DNA of 16,609 nt from assembly GCA_947380915.1 (NCBI GenBank), contig CANCSY010000048.1, forward strand, positions 1 through 16,609, read 5' to 3'. This DNA is from Beijerinckiaceae bacterium. GTDB taxonomy: Bacteria > Pseudomonadota > Alphaproteobacteria > Rhizobiales > Beijerinckiaceae. A model generated the notes under the pieces. That model was not told the DNA's origin and did not search any database. It saw nothing but the letters and a program-made list of their open reading frames with translations. Of this stretch, positions 6,548 to 13,572 are shown in pieces (the first letter of the stretch is position 1; every line of letters starts with the position of its first letter). Made by a program: the position numbers and the translations under genes.

Positions 6548-7705
6548 TCAGGCATAGGCCTTCATCACATGGCGCGCGATCACCGTGCGCATGACTTCGC
6601 TGGCGCCCTCGGTGATGCGATAGCTGCGCTGCTGGCGCCACATCCGCTCGATGGGCAGATCGGTGGTGAGGGCTATGCCGCCATGGATCTGCATGCAGCG
6701 GTCGATCGCCGCAAAGGCCATTTCATCCGCATAGTATTTGCAGTGATAGGCCTCCACGCGCGCCTCCTGCTCATCATCGATGAGCGAGGCCGCGCGGCGC
6801 ACCAGCAGGGTCGCGATGTCGAGGCTCATCCAGATATCCGTGAGCTGCCACTGGATGCCCTGACGTTCGGCCAGCGGCTTGCCGAAGGTGGAGCGCTGGT
6901 GGGAATATTTCACGGCCATGTCGAGCGCGCGTTCGGCCACGCCAAGGGCGCGCGAACCATGCTTCACGCGGCCCGCGCCGAGCCACTTCTGGGCCAGACC
7001 GAAGCCCTTGCCCTCCTCGCCCACGCGATGGGCGACAGGCACGCGCACATTGTCGAGCACGATTTCCCAGGGCTTGTCGCCCATCATGGTCTCGTATTGG
7101 GCGGTGAGCTTCACGCCGGGCGTCTTCATGTCGACGATGAAGCAGGAAATGCCGCCGCGCGAGCCCTTGGAGCGGTCGGTGGCGGCCATGAGCTGCATGA
7201 AGTCGGACTTGCCGGCGCCGGTGATGAAGCGCTTCACGCCGTTGATGACGTAATGATCCCCCTCCAGCACGGCGGTGGTGCGCATACCGCCGGGATCTGA
7301 GCCCGCGTCCGGCTCGGTCTGGGCGAAGCAGCCGCGCTTTTCGCCGCGCAGGGTCGGCAGCAGATATTTCTCGCGCATCTCGCCTTGCAGCTGGAACAGG
7401 ATGTGACGCACCTGCGGGCCGGTGATGCCATCGTCGCGGGCGGGCAAGGCGATGGTGCGGCCCAGTTCCTGCCAGACGATGGACTTGGCGAGCAGCGACA
7501 GGCCCGGCCCGCCGTATTCCTCGGGCACATCCATCATCCACAGGCCCAGCTTCTTCATGCCGTCCTGAAATTTCTCGCGCCATTCGGGCTTCAGCTCGAT
7601 GCCGTTGAGCGTCTCGCGCTCATAGGGGATCATCTCGTTGTCCACATAGCGACGCAGGCTCTGCTGGAGCATTTGCAGCTCTTCAGGCAGCTTGAAATCC
7701 GTCAT
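6548..7705 (-). CDS. Acyl-CoA dehydrogenase family protein
   Basis: This 385-residue FAD enzyme has the normal length and fold of acyl-CoA dehydrogenases, which put an alpha-beta double bond into acyl-CoA thioesters and pass electrons to ETF. Signatures include CFAQTEPDAGSDPGGMRTTAV, FITGAGKSDFMQLMA, RSTFGKPLAERQGIQWQLTD and the C-terminal QIHGGIALTTDLPIERMWR. The expected catalytic glutamate is Glu366 in YRITEGASEVMR. A GGGAGGA ribosome binding site precedes the ATG by eight bases. It is the last catabolic gene of the minus-strand operon, 27 bp after the LLM monooxygenase. It would fit oxidation of an acyl side chain or ring-cleavage product. Family members can also act as flavin-dependent hydroxylases, as suggested for IacA in indole-acetate breakdown, so the exact reaction is open. 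Confidence 0.94.
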   Translation of the reverse strand: MTDFKLPEELQMLQQSLRRYVDNEMIPYERETLNGIELKPEWREKFQDGMKKLGLWMMDVPEEYGGPGLSLLAKSIVWQELGRTIALPARDDGITGPQVRHILFQLQGEMREKYLLPTLRGEKRGCFAQTEPDAGSDPGGMRTTAVLEGDHYVINGVKRFITGAGKSDFMQLMAATDRSKGSRGGISCFIVDMKTPGVKLTAQYETMMGDKPWEIVLDNVRVPVAHRVGEEGKGFGLAQKWLGAGRVKHGSRALGVAERALDMAVKYSHQRSTFGKPLAERQGIQWQLTDIWMSLDIATLLVRRAASLIDDEQEARVEAYHCKYYADEMAFAAIDRCMQIHGGIALTTDLPIERMWRQQRSYRITEGASEVMRTVIARHVMKAYA

Positions 7706-7732
7706 ATCCTCATTCCTCCCTGTTTGTTTCGT

Positions 7733-8923
7733 CTATTCCGCCGCCACACGCGGCAGGTCGAAGCCTCGATAATCCTTGTCGCCCAGCTGCCTGATCGCAG
7801 GCAAGACCTCGCTGGCGAAAAGGCGGATGTTCTTTTCGGTGAGATGGGCCGGCATCGAGCCGAACATCAGCATGCACAGCAACTCCGAGAAGCCCATGCG
7901 ATTGTGCCGCTCGGTGATGGTCCGGCGCACCGTCTCCGGGCTGCCGCAGATGATGATGCCCCGCTCGATGAGAATCTCGATGGTCACGCTGCCCCGGTTC
8001 TTGCCTTTCATGGCGAGGACCTGAGCGAGGGACTCGGGGCTCATATAGCCCGGCGGGAAGAACATGAGTTCGCTGGCCTTGGGCAAAAGCACGTTGAACA
8101 TCAACTCGATATGGGGCCGCGCCTCGTTCACGGCCTGCTCGTCGGTCTCGGCCACATAAACTGGCGCGCACCAGGCGATCTGGCTGGAGGAGGCCTCGTA
8201 GCCATACTGGCGCCAGGCGGTCTCGCGATACATGTCGAGATATTTCGCCACCGCCTCGGCGGGGCTATAGGTTTGCAGATAGACATATTTGCGGTCGGGA
8301 TGGGCCGCCCATTCAATGGTCTCGCGGCTGCCCTGGGAGGGGCACCAGATCGGCGGATGGGGCTGCTGGAAGGGGCGCGGCCACAGGTTCACATATTCGA
8401 GATGATAGTGCTTGCCCTCATAGGAGAAGGGCCCCGTTTGCGTCCAGGCGCGCACCACCAGGTCCGCCGCCTCCTTGTGGCGCTCCAGGGAATGGACGGG
8501 ATTCGCGCCAAAGGAGAAATATTCCGTCCCCACACCGCGCACGAAGCCGCTGATCAGCCGCCCGCCTGTGATGACGTCGATCATGGCGTGCTCTTCCGCC
8601 AGCGTCAGCGGATTCTCGCGCAGGCAGAAGGCGTTGCCGAGGATGGCGATGCGCCCCTTGGTGCGCCGCGACAGAGCCGAGGCCATGACCACGGGCGAGG
8701 GCATCAGCCCATAGGCGCTCTGGTGATGCTCGTTGATGCACACGCCGTCAAAGCCCAGCTCGTCGGCCAGCTCCAGCTCGTCGAGATAGCGATTGTAGAG
8801 CTGATGGCCCACGACCGGATCGAAATGGTCATTGGGAAGCACGACCCATGCGCTGCGATAGGTCTCGCGAATGCCCGGGTCGATGTTGGCATAGGGCATA
8901 AGATGAAAACTCATGACCTTCAT
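7733..8923 (-). CDS. LLM-class flavin-dependent oxidoreductase (bacterial luciferase-like)
   Basis: This 396-residue monooxygenase is of the bacterial luciferase type. It shows LADELGFDGVCINEHHQSAYG (the EHH motif near the flavin), KGRIAILGNAFCLRENPLTLAEEHAMIDVITGGRLISGFVRG and PHPPIWCPSQGS, all classic for the superfamily. It would need reduced FMN from a reductase encoded elsewhere. The frame is open upstream, but the ATG at 8921-8923 has AGGA six bases upstream and begins the conserved strand KVMSFHLMPY. It lies 64 bp downstream of the MDR dehydrogenase with a strong hairpin in the gap, and 27 bp upstream of the acyl-CoA dehydrogenase. It is clearly a different subfamily from the RutA-like enzyme at 971-2089. 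Its substrate is unknown; the operon suggests an intermediate in aromatic or heterocyclic acid breakdown. Confidence 0.93.
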   Translation of the reverse strand: MKVMSFHLMPYANIDPGIRETYRSAWVVLPNDHFDPVVGHQLYNRYLDELELADELGFDGVCINEHHQSAYGLMPSPVVMASALSRRTKGRIAILGNAFCLRENPLTLAEEHAMIDVITGGRLISGFVRGVGTEYFSFGANPVHSLERHKEAADLVVRAWTQTGPFSYEGKHYHLEYVNLWPRPFQQPHPPIWCPSQGSRETIEWAAHPDRKYVYLQTYSPAEAVAKYLDMYRETAWRQYGYEASSSQIAWCAPVYVAETDEQAVNEARPHIELMFNVLLPKASELMFFPPGYMSPESLAQVLAMKGKNRGSVTIEILIERGIIICGSPETVRRTITERHNRMGFSELLCMLMFGSMPAHLTEKNIRLFASEVLPAIRQLGDKDYRGFDLPRVAAE

Positions 8924-8960
8924 GGCGCGTCCTTCCTGCTTGCCCCGCTTTTGCATCCAC

Positions 8961-8982
8961 GCGGCCCGGTCGAGCGGGCCGC
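8961..8982 (-). other. Perfect GC hairpin in the operon gap
   Basis: GCGGCCCG at 8961-8968 and CGGGCCGC at 8975-8982 form an 8-bp perfect stem with a 6-base loop. It lies six bases after the MDR dehydrogenase stop and 37 bp before the start of the LLM gene, on the same transcript. No U-tract follows in the transcribed direction. It could be a partial terminator, a 3'-end stabiliser after processing, or an attenuator setting the ratio of upstream to downstream enzymes. Confidence 0.6.
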
Positions 8983-8987
8983 GCCTG

Positions 8988-10028
8988 TCAGCCCAGCGTG
9001 GGATCGAGCACTATCTTACCCATTCCCGGATCGCTTTCCATGAGACGATGCGCCTCAGGCGCCTGCGACAGCGGCAGCACATGGGCGATACGCACCTTGA
9101 TCTTGCCTTCCGCAGCGGCGGCGAAGCAAAGCGGCAGGTCCGAAGGCTTGTAGCCGGGTATGCCCTTGATGGTGATGCGCTTGTCATAGAGGTGGTGGAA
9201 GTCGATGGGCGCCACCGGCCCGCCATGGGCGCCCGCCGTCACCATGCGGCCATCAACGCCCAGCGCCTTGAACGCCTGGGGCAGCACCTTGGGATTGGCG
9301 ATATTGTCATAAAGGACCTGAACGCCCTTGCCCCCGGTGATGCGCATGACCTCGGCCAGCAGGTCCTGGCTGGCGTAATCAATGGCGTGATCGGCGCCCA
9401 GTTCGAGCCCCGAATCGGCCCGCGCCCGCCCGCCCGCCGTGCAGATGACCCGCGCGCCGATGACATTCTTGGCGATCTGGATGCCCACGGACCCCAGATT
9501 GCCGCTGGCGCCCATCACCAGCACCCATTCGCCAGCCTTGAGCTGCGCCACATTGCACATGAGGTTCCAGGCGGTCGGGCAATGGCGCATGACCACCGCC
9601 GCCTCATGGAAATCGAGGTTCTTGGGCAGGAGATTCGTCTTGAAGGCCGGCACGCACACGAGTTCCGCGAAGCCGCCGGGCCGCTTGATGCCCATCATGC
9701 CCTGCGGACCTTCATAGCCCGCGCCATCTTCCGCGCAGGGATCGAGCGGCATGGTTCCTGCGGAGGCGACGTGATCGCCCACCTTGAAGCTGGTGACGCC
9801 CTCGCCCACAGCATCGACCACGCCCGCGCAATCAACGCCCAGAATCAGCGGCAGAACCGGATGGCGATGGGCCTCGTTCCCGGCGCGCAGGGACACATCC
9901 AGCACCCGGTTCACCGTCGCCGCATGGACACGGATGCGGACTTCGCCGAAGCGCGGCTGCGGATCGGGGATGGTTTCGTAACGCAGGGCGTCCGGCGCCC
10001 CGAATTCGTGCAGAACAACCGCCTTCAT
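8988..10028 (-). CDS. MDR-family quinone oxidoreductase-like dehydrogenase
   Basis: This 346-residue NAD(P)H-dependent oxidoreductase belongs to the medium-chain dehydrogenase/reductase superfamily. The N-terminal GroES-like domain reads GEVRIRVHAATVNRVLDV and GVDCAGVVDAVGEGVTSFKVGD. The Rossmann nucleotide site is VLVMGASGNLGSVGIQIAK at about 169-187. The Cys and GHE zinc ligands of classical alcohol dehydrogenases are replaced (N40/R41; GVDCAG), and there is no four-cysteine structural zinc loop. A zinc-independent quinone- or enone-reductase-like activity is therefore likelier than alcohol oxidation. The ATG at 10026-10028 has GGGGAGG seven bases upstream and overlaps the stop of the hydrolase by four bases (ATGA), so translation is probably coupled. 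The pathway substrate is unknown. Confidence 0.93.
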   Translation of the reverse strand: MKAVVLHEFGAPDALRYETIPDPQPRFGEVRIRVHAATVNRVLDVSLRAGNEAHRHPVLPLILGVDCAGVVDAVGEGVTSFKVGDHVASAGTMPLDPCAEDGAGYEGPQGMMGIKRPGGFAELVCVPAFKTNLLPKNLDFHEAAVVMRHCPTAWNLMCNVAQLKAGEWVLVMGASGNLGSVGIQIAKNVIGARVICTAGGRARADSGLELGADHAIDYASQDLLAEVMRITGGKGVQVLYDNIANPKVLPQAFKALGVDGRMVTAGAHGGPVAPIDFHHLYDKRITIKGIPGYKPSDLPLCFAAAAEGKIKVRIAHVLPLSQAPEAHRLMESDPGMGKIVLDPTLG

Positions 10029-10951
10029 GACCGCGCCTCCCCTTTGAAATCACGCCCCATGAGCTTCAGGGTCGCGCGCCCGAGCAGGCCATAGGGATTG
10101 GCCAGGGTCTCGGCGATTTCGAAATGATTATAGCCCTTGGCCATGACCAGCTTGTGAGACTTTCCTGCTTTTTCAAGAGCTTGCGCAAAGTCCTTGCTCT
10201 GGCGCTGGAACTCGGGGGACTCCTGGTCCCCATAGGCCACGATGATGGGGCAATGCAGCCGGTCGAGATGGCGGATCGACGAGAGTTGCTCCACCATGTC
10301 ATCTGTGAAGTTCACATATTTGCTGCGCGCCGAGAGCCGGACGGGCGCCAGTTCATACATGCCGCTGCACACAACGCCGCCCCTCAGGATGGTGTTGGGG
10401 ACGCCATACTGACCCTCCCAGTCGGTGGTCAGGATATTGCCGGTGAGATGGGCGCCAGAGGAATGGCCGAACACATAGATGCGCTCGGGGTCAGCGTCGA
10501 AGGACGCCGCGTTGCGCCAGACCCAGGCCACCGCGCGGCGCACCTGATCGATCATGGGGAACAGCGAGCCGCCGGCTTCGTCCACATTGTTGAAATCGAG
10601 CGCGATGTAATTCACCCCCGCCCCATGGAAGAGTTCCGCAGGGGCGTGGCAGCGCGAGGACGAACCGCTGCGCCAGGCGCCGCCATGGACATAGATCAGG
10701 ATGGGCGCGCCGGGCTGCTTCGCCTTGAACAGATCGAGCTTCTCGATCTCGGTGGGGCCATAGGACAAGCGAATCGCGCCGCCCAACCGCTCGCGGGCGC
10801 CGGCGCTGTTGACCTCGGTGCGGGCCGCGACGATCGCCTGATTGGGCGCCCAGTTGGTCTGATCATAGCAACGGTCGAGCTCGACCTGATCGTAATCCAT
10901 GAAAACCAGCGGTCCCTTGACCCGCTCGCCCTGCTCACCCTGTCCGCTCAT
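10025..10951 (-). CDS. Arylformamidase-like alpha/beta hydrolase
   Basis: This 308-residue serine hydrolase belongs to the HSL/BD-FAE group that includes kynurenine formamidase. The oxyanion motif HGGAW is at 89-93, the nucleophile elbow GHSSG at 162-166 (Ser164), and the catalytic His is probably His276 in KGYNHFE. The acid is Glu244 or Asp242 in YGDQESPEF, where relatives usually carry DSPEF. The N-terminal DRCYDQTNWAPN resembles the arylformamidase opening. Two adjacent ATGs exist. The second, at 10949-10951, was chosen because GGAG lies five bases before it, against two bases for the first. It lies 69 bp after the Rieske ferredoxin gene and overlaps the dehydrogenase by four bases. Beside a ring dioxygenase it may hydrolyse an N-formyl, amide or ester intermediate. 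Confidence 0.9.
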   Translation of the reverse strand: MSGQGEQGERVKGPLVFMDYDQVELDRCYDQTNWAPNQAIVAARTEVNSAGARERLGGAIRLSYGPTEIEKLDLFKAKQPGAPILIYVHGGAWRSGSSSRCHAPAELFHGAGVNYIALDFNNVDEAGGSLFPMIDQVRRAVAWVWRNAASFDADPERIYVFGHSSGAHLTGNILTTDWEGQYGVPNTILRGGVVCSGMYELAPVRLSARSKYVNFTDDMVEQLSSIRHLDRLHCPIIVAYGDQESPEFQRQSKDFAQALEKAGKSHKLVMAKGYNHFEIAETLANPYGLLGRATLKLMGRDFKGEARS

Positions 10952-10992
10952 CATCGCTCCCCATTCTTCCCCGGCACAATGGCGCCCCGGAG

Positions 10993-11014
10993 GGCGCGCT
11001 TGCAAGTGCGCGCC
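10993..11014 (-). other. Perfect GC hairpin after the ferredoxin gene
   Basis: GGCGCGC at 10993-10999 and GCGCGCC at 11008-11014 form a 7-bp perfect stem around an 8-base loop. It starts six bases after the ferredoxin stop codon and 42 bp before the hydrolase start. It has no U-tract. Position and form match the hairpin at 8961-8982, although the sequences differ. Confidence 0.55.
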
Positions 11015-11020
11015 TTCTCC

Positions 11021-11347
11021 TCAGTCTTCGCGGATCAGCGCATAGACCTCGTCGCCCCGCACCTCGACCGGCCAGGTCCGCAGGTCGATGCTGCAAGGCG
11101 CGAGCACGGCCTTGCCGGTGCGCACATCGAACCCGCCGAAATGCATGGAGCATTCGATCAGCTCCCCGTCGAGCTGGCCTTCGGACAGGCTGGAGAGCCC
11201 ATGGGTGCAGCAATCGTCGGTGGCGTAGAAGGATCCTTCGACGTTATAGACCGCCAGAGCCGGGCCATCCGCCCGGTCCACACGCCTCACGGAGCCGGGC
11301 TCCAAGTCTGCAACCTTGCACAAAAGCAGGGATTTTTCGGCCGACAT
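11021..11347 (-). CDS. Rieske [2Fe-2S] ferredoxin of a dioxygenase system
   Basis: This 108-residue soluble electron carrier is of the bacterial Rieske ferredoxin type (BphF/NdoA-like). The cluster ligands are Cys47 and His49 (CCTHG) and Cys66 and His69 (CSMHFGG), giving C-x-H-x16-C-x2-H. There is no transmembrane segment, so it is not the cytochrome bc1 Rieske protein. GGAGG lies five bases before the ATG at 11345-11347. As first gene of the minus-strand operon and divergent from the dioxygenase alpha/beta genes, it almost certainly passes electrons to that oxygenase. A ferredoxin reductase completing a three-component system is not in the window. Confidence 0.95.
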   Translation of the reverse strand: MSAEKSLLLCKVADLEPGSVRRVDRADGPALAVYNVEGSFYATDDCCTHGLSSLSEGQLDGELIECSMHFGGFDVRTGKAVLAPCSIDLRTWPVEVRGDEVYALIRED

Positions 11348-11484
11348 GCGGTCCTCCGGTCAAGAATGGCTGCGCCTGGTGCGCGGGGTTGGACCCCTTA
11401 TGCCAAAACCGGAGCGAATTGACACTCCCGAGGGGCAAAACTATTCATGTCCCCACGCTCACCCCAGCATTCGAGGTTCCGCAC
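11348..11484. promoter_or_regulatory. Divergent control region of the catabolic genes
   Basis: This 137-bp gap separates the ferredoxin operon (minus) from the dioxygenase genes (plus). It contains the plus-strand promoter described separately. It also holds an inverted repeat GGGGT-TGG-ACCCC at 11385-11397, overlapping a second symmetric arrangement TTGG-N10-CCAA at 11389-11406. Either could be an operator through which one regulator controls both directions. No clear minus-strand promoter was found, and no regulator gene lies nearby. Confidence 0.5.
11419..11447 (+). promoter_or_regulatory. Sigma-70-type promoter for the dioxygenase genes
   Basis: A perfect -35 box TTGACA (11419-11424) is followed after exactly 17 bases by TATTCA (11442-11447), four of six matches to the -10 consensus. 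Transcription would begin near 11454, about 30 bases before the dioxygenase ATG at 11485. This also argues against the longer reading frame starting at 11389, which would lie upstream of the promoter. Confidence 0.65.
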
Positions 11485-12771
11485 ATGCCAGGCAATGGCT
11501 CCTACGTGATCGACGACCGGGAGAAGGGCATATTCCTTCTCGACCGTTCCGTGCATGTCTCCGAGGAGATTCTGCGCGAGGAAATGCGCAAGATTTTCGC
11601 AAAATGCTGGATTTACGTCGGCCACGCTTCCGAAGTGAAGAAGCCCGGCGACTTCGTGACCCGCAAGGTGGCCGGTCGCCCGGTCATCTTCGTGCGCGAC
11701 CAGAAGGGCCAGGTGCGCTGCCTCTTCAACACCTGCCGCCATCGCGGCTCCATCGTCTCCGCCGAGCGCTGCGGCAACGCCCGCCGATTCATGTGCGTCT
11801 ACCACGGCTGGAGCTATGGCAATGACGGCTCGTTGGCCCGCGTGCCCAGCGAGGAGGCCTATACGGAGGCCTTCGACAAGGGCGATCTGGGCCTGAAGAC
11901 TCCCGCCCATTTCGAGAGCTACAAGGATTTCTGGTTCATGAACCTGGATCCGGACGCCCCGCCGCTCGGCGACTATCTCGGCAAGACCCGCGATTACATC
12001 GACCTGGTGGTCGACCAGTCACCGTCGGGCCAGATGGAAGTGCTGCCCGGCACCCAGGAATATGACGTCGCCGCCAACTGGAAGCTGATGGTCGAGAACA
12101 GCGTGGACGACTACCATCTGCCGACCACCCATTCGACCTGGCTGAACTTCATGCGCAACTCGGGCGTGGTGATGGAGCCCCCCAAGGGCGCGGGCATGGT
12201 GCTGCCCACCAAGGGCCTCGCCATCGATCTGGGCAATGGCCATTTCACGACCGACAATGTGAATTTCCGCGGCCGGCCCGTGGCGGCCTGGATCCCGCTC
12301 TACGGCGAGGAAGCCAAGCCTGAAATGGCGGCCATCCGCGCCGAGCTGGTGGAGCGGCTGGGCGCCGACCGCGCCAAGCGCGTGGCCGACACCAATCGCA
12401 ACCTCGTGATCTTCCCCAATCTCGTCATCAACGACGGGTCCTCGGTGACGATTCGCACCTTCTTCCCCAACGGGGTCGACAAGATGCATGTCACGGCCTG
12501 GGCCCTTGGCCCGGTCGAGGAGAGCGAATCGGCGCGGGCGCGTCGCCTCGACGCCTTCCTCACCTTCTACGGCCCCGGCGGCTTCGCCACGCCCGACGAC
12601 GTGGAGGCGCTGGAAATGGTGCAGAAGGGCCTCGCCAACTGGCAGGACGACCGCTGGTCGGAAATGTCGCGCGGCATGGGCCATGAAGATGGCGAGCAGC
12701 TGAACAGCGACGAATTCCACCTGCGCCTCTTCTGGCGCAAATGGAACGCCATGATGGGAGAGCAGGCATGA
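11485..12771 (+). CDS. Rieske ring-hydroxylating dioxygenase, alpha subunit
   Basis: This is the catalytic subunit (428 residues) of a Rieske non-heme iron oxygenase, which adds O2 to an aromatic ring using electrons from a ferredoxin. The Rieske ligands are Cys84, His86, Cys104 and His107 (C-x-H-x17-C-x2-H, in CRHRG and CVYHGW). The mononuclear iron site shows NWKLMVENSVDDYHLPTTH, with His211 and His216 as ligands and Asp208 as the bridging aspartate. The third ligand is probably Asp371 or Asp372 in TPDDVEALE. GAGG at 11473-11476 lies eight bases before the ATG. It overlaps the beta gene by four bases (ATGA). The sequence looks like the benzoate/cumate/phenylpropionate-type families, but I cannot name the substrate. 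Confidence 0.96.
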   Translation: MPGNGSYVIDDREKGIFLLDRSVHVSEEILREEMRKIFAKCWIYVGHASEVKKPGDFVTRKVAGRPVIFVRDQKGQVRCLFNTCRHRGSIVSAERCGNARRFMCVYHGWSYGNDGSLARVPSEEAYTEAFDKGDLGLKTPAHFESYKDFWFMNLDPDAPPLGDYLGKTRDYIDLVVDQSPSGQMEVLPGTQEYDVAANWKLMVENSVDDYHLPTTHSTWLNFMRNSGVVMEPPKGAGMVLPTKGLAIDLGNGHFTTDNVNFRGRPVAAWIPLYGEEAKPEMAAIRAELVERLGADRAKRVADTNRNLVIFPNLVINDGSSVTIRTFFPNGVDKMHVTAWALGPVEESESARARRLDAFLTFYGPGGFATPDDVEALEMVQKGLANWQDDRWSEMSRGMGHEDGEQLNSDEFHLRLFWRKWNAMMGEQA

Positions 12772-13253
12772 GCCCCGTGACCCGCGCTGAGGTGGAGGAT
12801 TTCCTCTATATGGAGGCCGATCTTCTCGACAACTGGAAGCTGGTGGAGTGGGAGGCCCTGCTCACCGACGACGCCGGCTATTACATCCCCGCGAACGATG
12901 ACCCGACGGGCGACCATCGCAAGTCCCTCTTCATCATCGCCGACGACCGGGAGCGCATCCACCAGCGCATCATCCGCGTGATGGATCCCAACTGCCATGC
13001 GGAGGCGCCCAAGTCCCACCTGTCGCGGATCGTGGGCAATGTGCGGATCCTGTCCCAGGATGGCGACACCATCACCGCCGCCGCCACCTTCGTCTGCCAC
13101 CGCTATCGGCGCTATGAGCGCATGGGCGAATATGTGGGCTCGACGCGCCATATCCTGAAGCGCGAGGGGGATTCGTTCCGCATCAAGGAGCGCAGGGTGT
13201 TCCTGAAGTCCCATGAGCTGGGGTCGCTGGGGTCGGTGAGCTTCATGCTGTGA
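12768..13253 (+). CDS. Ring-hydroxylating dioxygenase, beta subunit
   Basis: This is the small structural subunit (161 residues) of the Rieske dioxygenase, with the SnoaL/NTF2-like fold that packs against alpha in an alpha3beta3 hexamer. Typical features are VEDFLYMEADLLDNWKLVEWEALLTDDAGYYIP at about 5-37, and RIVGNVRIL and YRRYERMGEYVGSTRHILKREGDSFRIKERRVFL in the C-terminal half. The frame is open from 12741, but the ATG at 12768-12770 was chosen. It overlaps the alpha stop (TGA 12769-12771), has GGGAG seven bases upstream, and matches the usual start and length of the family. Translation is probably coupled, giving equal amounts of both subunits. Confidence 0.95.
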   Translation: MSPVTRAEVEDFLYMEADLLDNWKLVEWEALLTDDAGYYIPANDDPTGDHRKSLFIIADDRERIHQRIIRVMDPNCHAEAPKSHLSRIVGNVRILSQDGDTITAAATFVCHRYRRYERMGEYVGSTRHILKREGDSFRIKERRVFLKSHELGSLGSVSFML

Positions 13254-13272
13254 GGCGAAGGCTTGCGGCCAC

Positions 13273-13288
13273 CTTCCCTATCGGGAGG
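13273..13288 (+). terminator. Weak hairpin between dioxygenase and antitoxin genes
   Basis: CTTCCC at 13273-13278 and GGGAGG at 13283-13288 form a 6-bp stem with one G-U pair and a 4-base loop. It lies in the 52-bp gap between two convergent genes, where a terminator is expected. There is no U-tract, so the call is tentative. Confidence 0.3.
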
Positions 13289-13305
13289 AGTGACAGCAAA
13301 CCCGC

Positions 13306-13572
13306 TCAAACGCTGCCGGCCTTCTCGACCAACCAGGCCTTGATCAGGGACTGGTAGGGAACATCCCGCTTGTTGGCGGCGATCTTGATGCTATCGAGAA
13401 GCGACACCGGCAAACGCAATGAAATCGATGTGGTCGTTGGCTTGAGGTTCGGCAACCGAACACGCTGAGCTTTGCTCCAATCGATATGGGCGCTGCTATC
13501 GTTGGACTCCCAGAAGAGCCGCTCCTCGGCTTCGGTCTTGAATTTTGGGGTCGCCTCAGGATTCTTGCTCAT
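13306..13572 (-). CDS. CopG-type ribbon-helix-helix antitoxin
   Basis: This 88-residue protein matches the CopG-like antitoxin family that is often paired with BrnT-type toxins. It has the conserved block WSKAQRVRLPNLKPTTTS followed by the RHH domain ISLRLPVSLLDSIKIAANKRDVPYQSLIKAWL, which should dimerise, bind its own operator and neutralise the toxin. The N-terminal ERLFWESNDSSAHIDW is also typical. Length and all expected parts are intact. The ATG at 13570-13572 has AAAGG seven bases upstream. It overlaps the 3' end of the toxin-like frame by 17 bases, the normal toxin-first order of these modules. It is convergent with the dioxygenase genes. Confidence 0.88.
   Translation of the reverse strand: MSKNPEATPKFKTEAEERLFWESNDSSAHIDWSKAQRVRLPNLKPTTTSISLRLPVSLLDSIKIAANKRDVPYQSLIKAWLVEKAGSV

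Noticed and set aside
7385..9043. 552-codon open frame on the plus strand opposite the LLM and acyl-CoA dehydrogenase genes
   Set aside because: It spans two well-supported minus-strand genes and has no recognisable domain; it is a GC-bias shadow. The same holds for the long frames at 8913-10094, 10124-11422, 836-1480 and 14958-16004.
8988..10028. Zinc-dependent alcohol dehydrogenase
   Set aside because: The catalytic Cys and the GHE motif are replaced and the structural zinc cysteines are missing.
11389..11484. 32-codon N-terminal extension of the dioxygenase alpha subunit
   Set aside because: The best promoter (11419-11447) lies inside it, and the ATG at 11485 has GAGG at the right distance and the usual family start.
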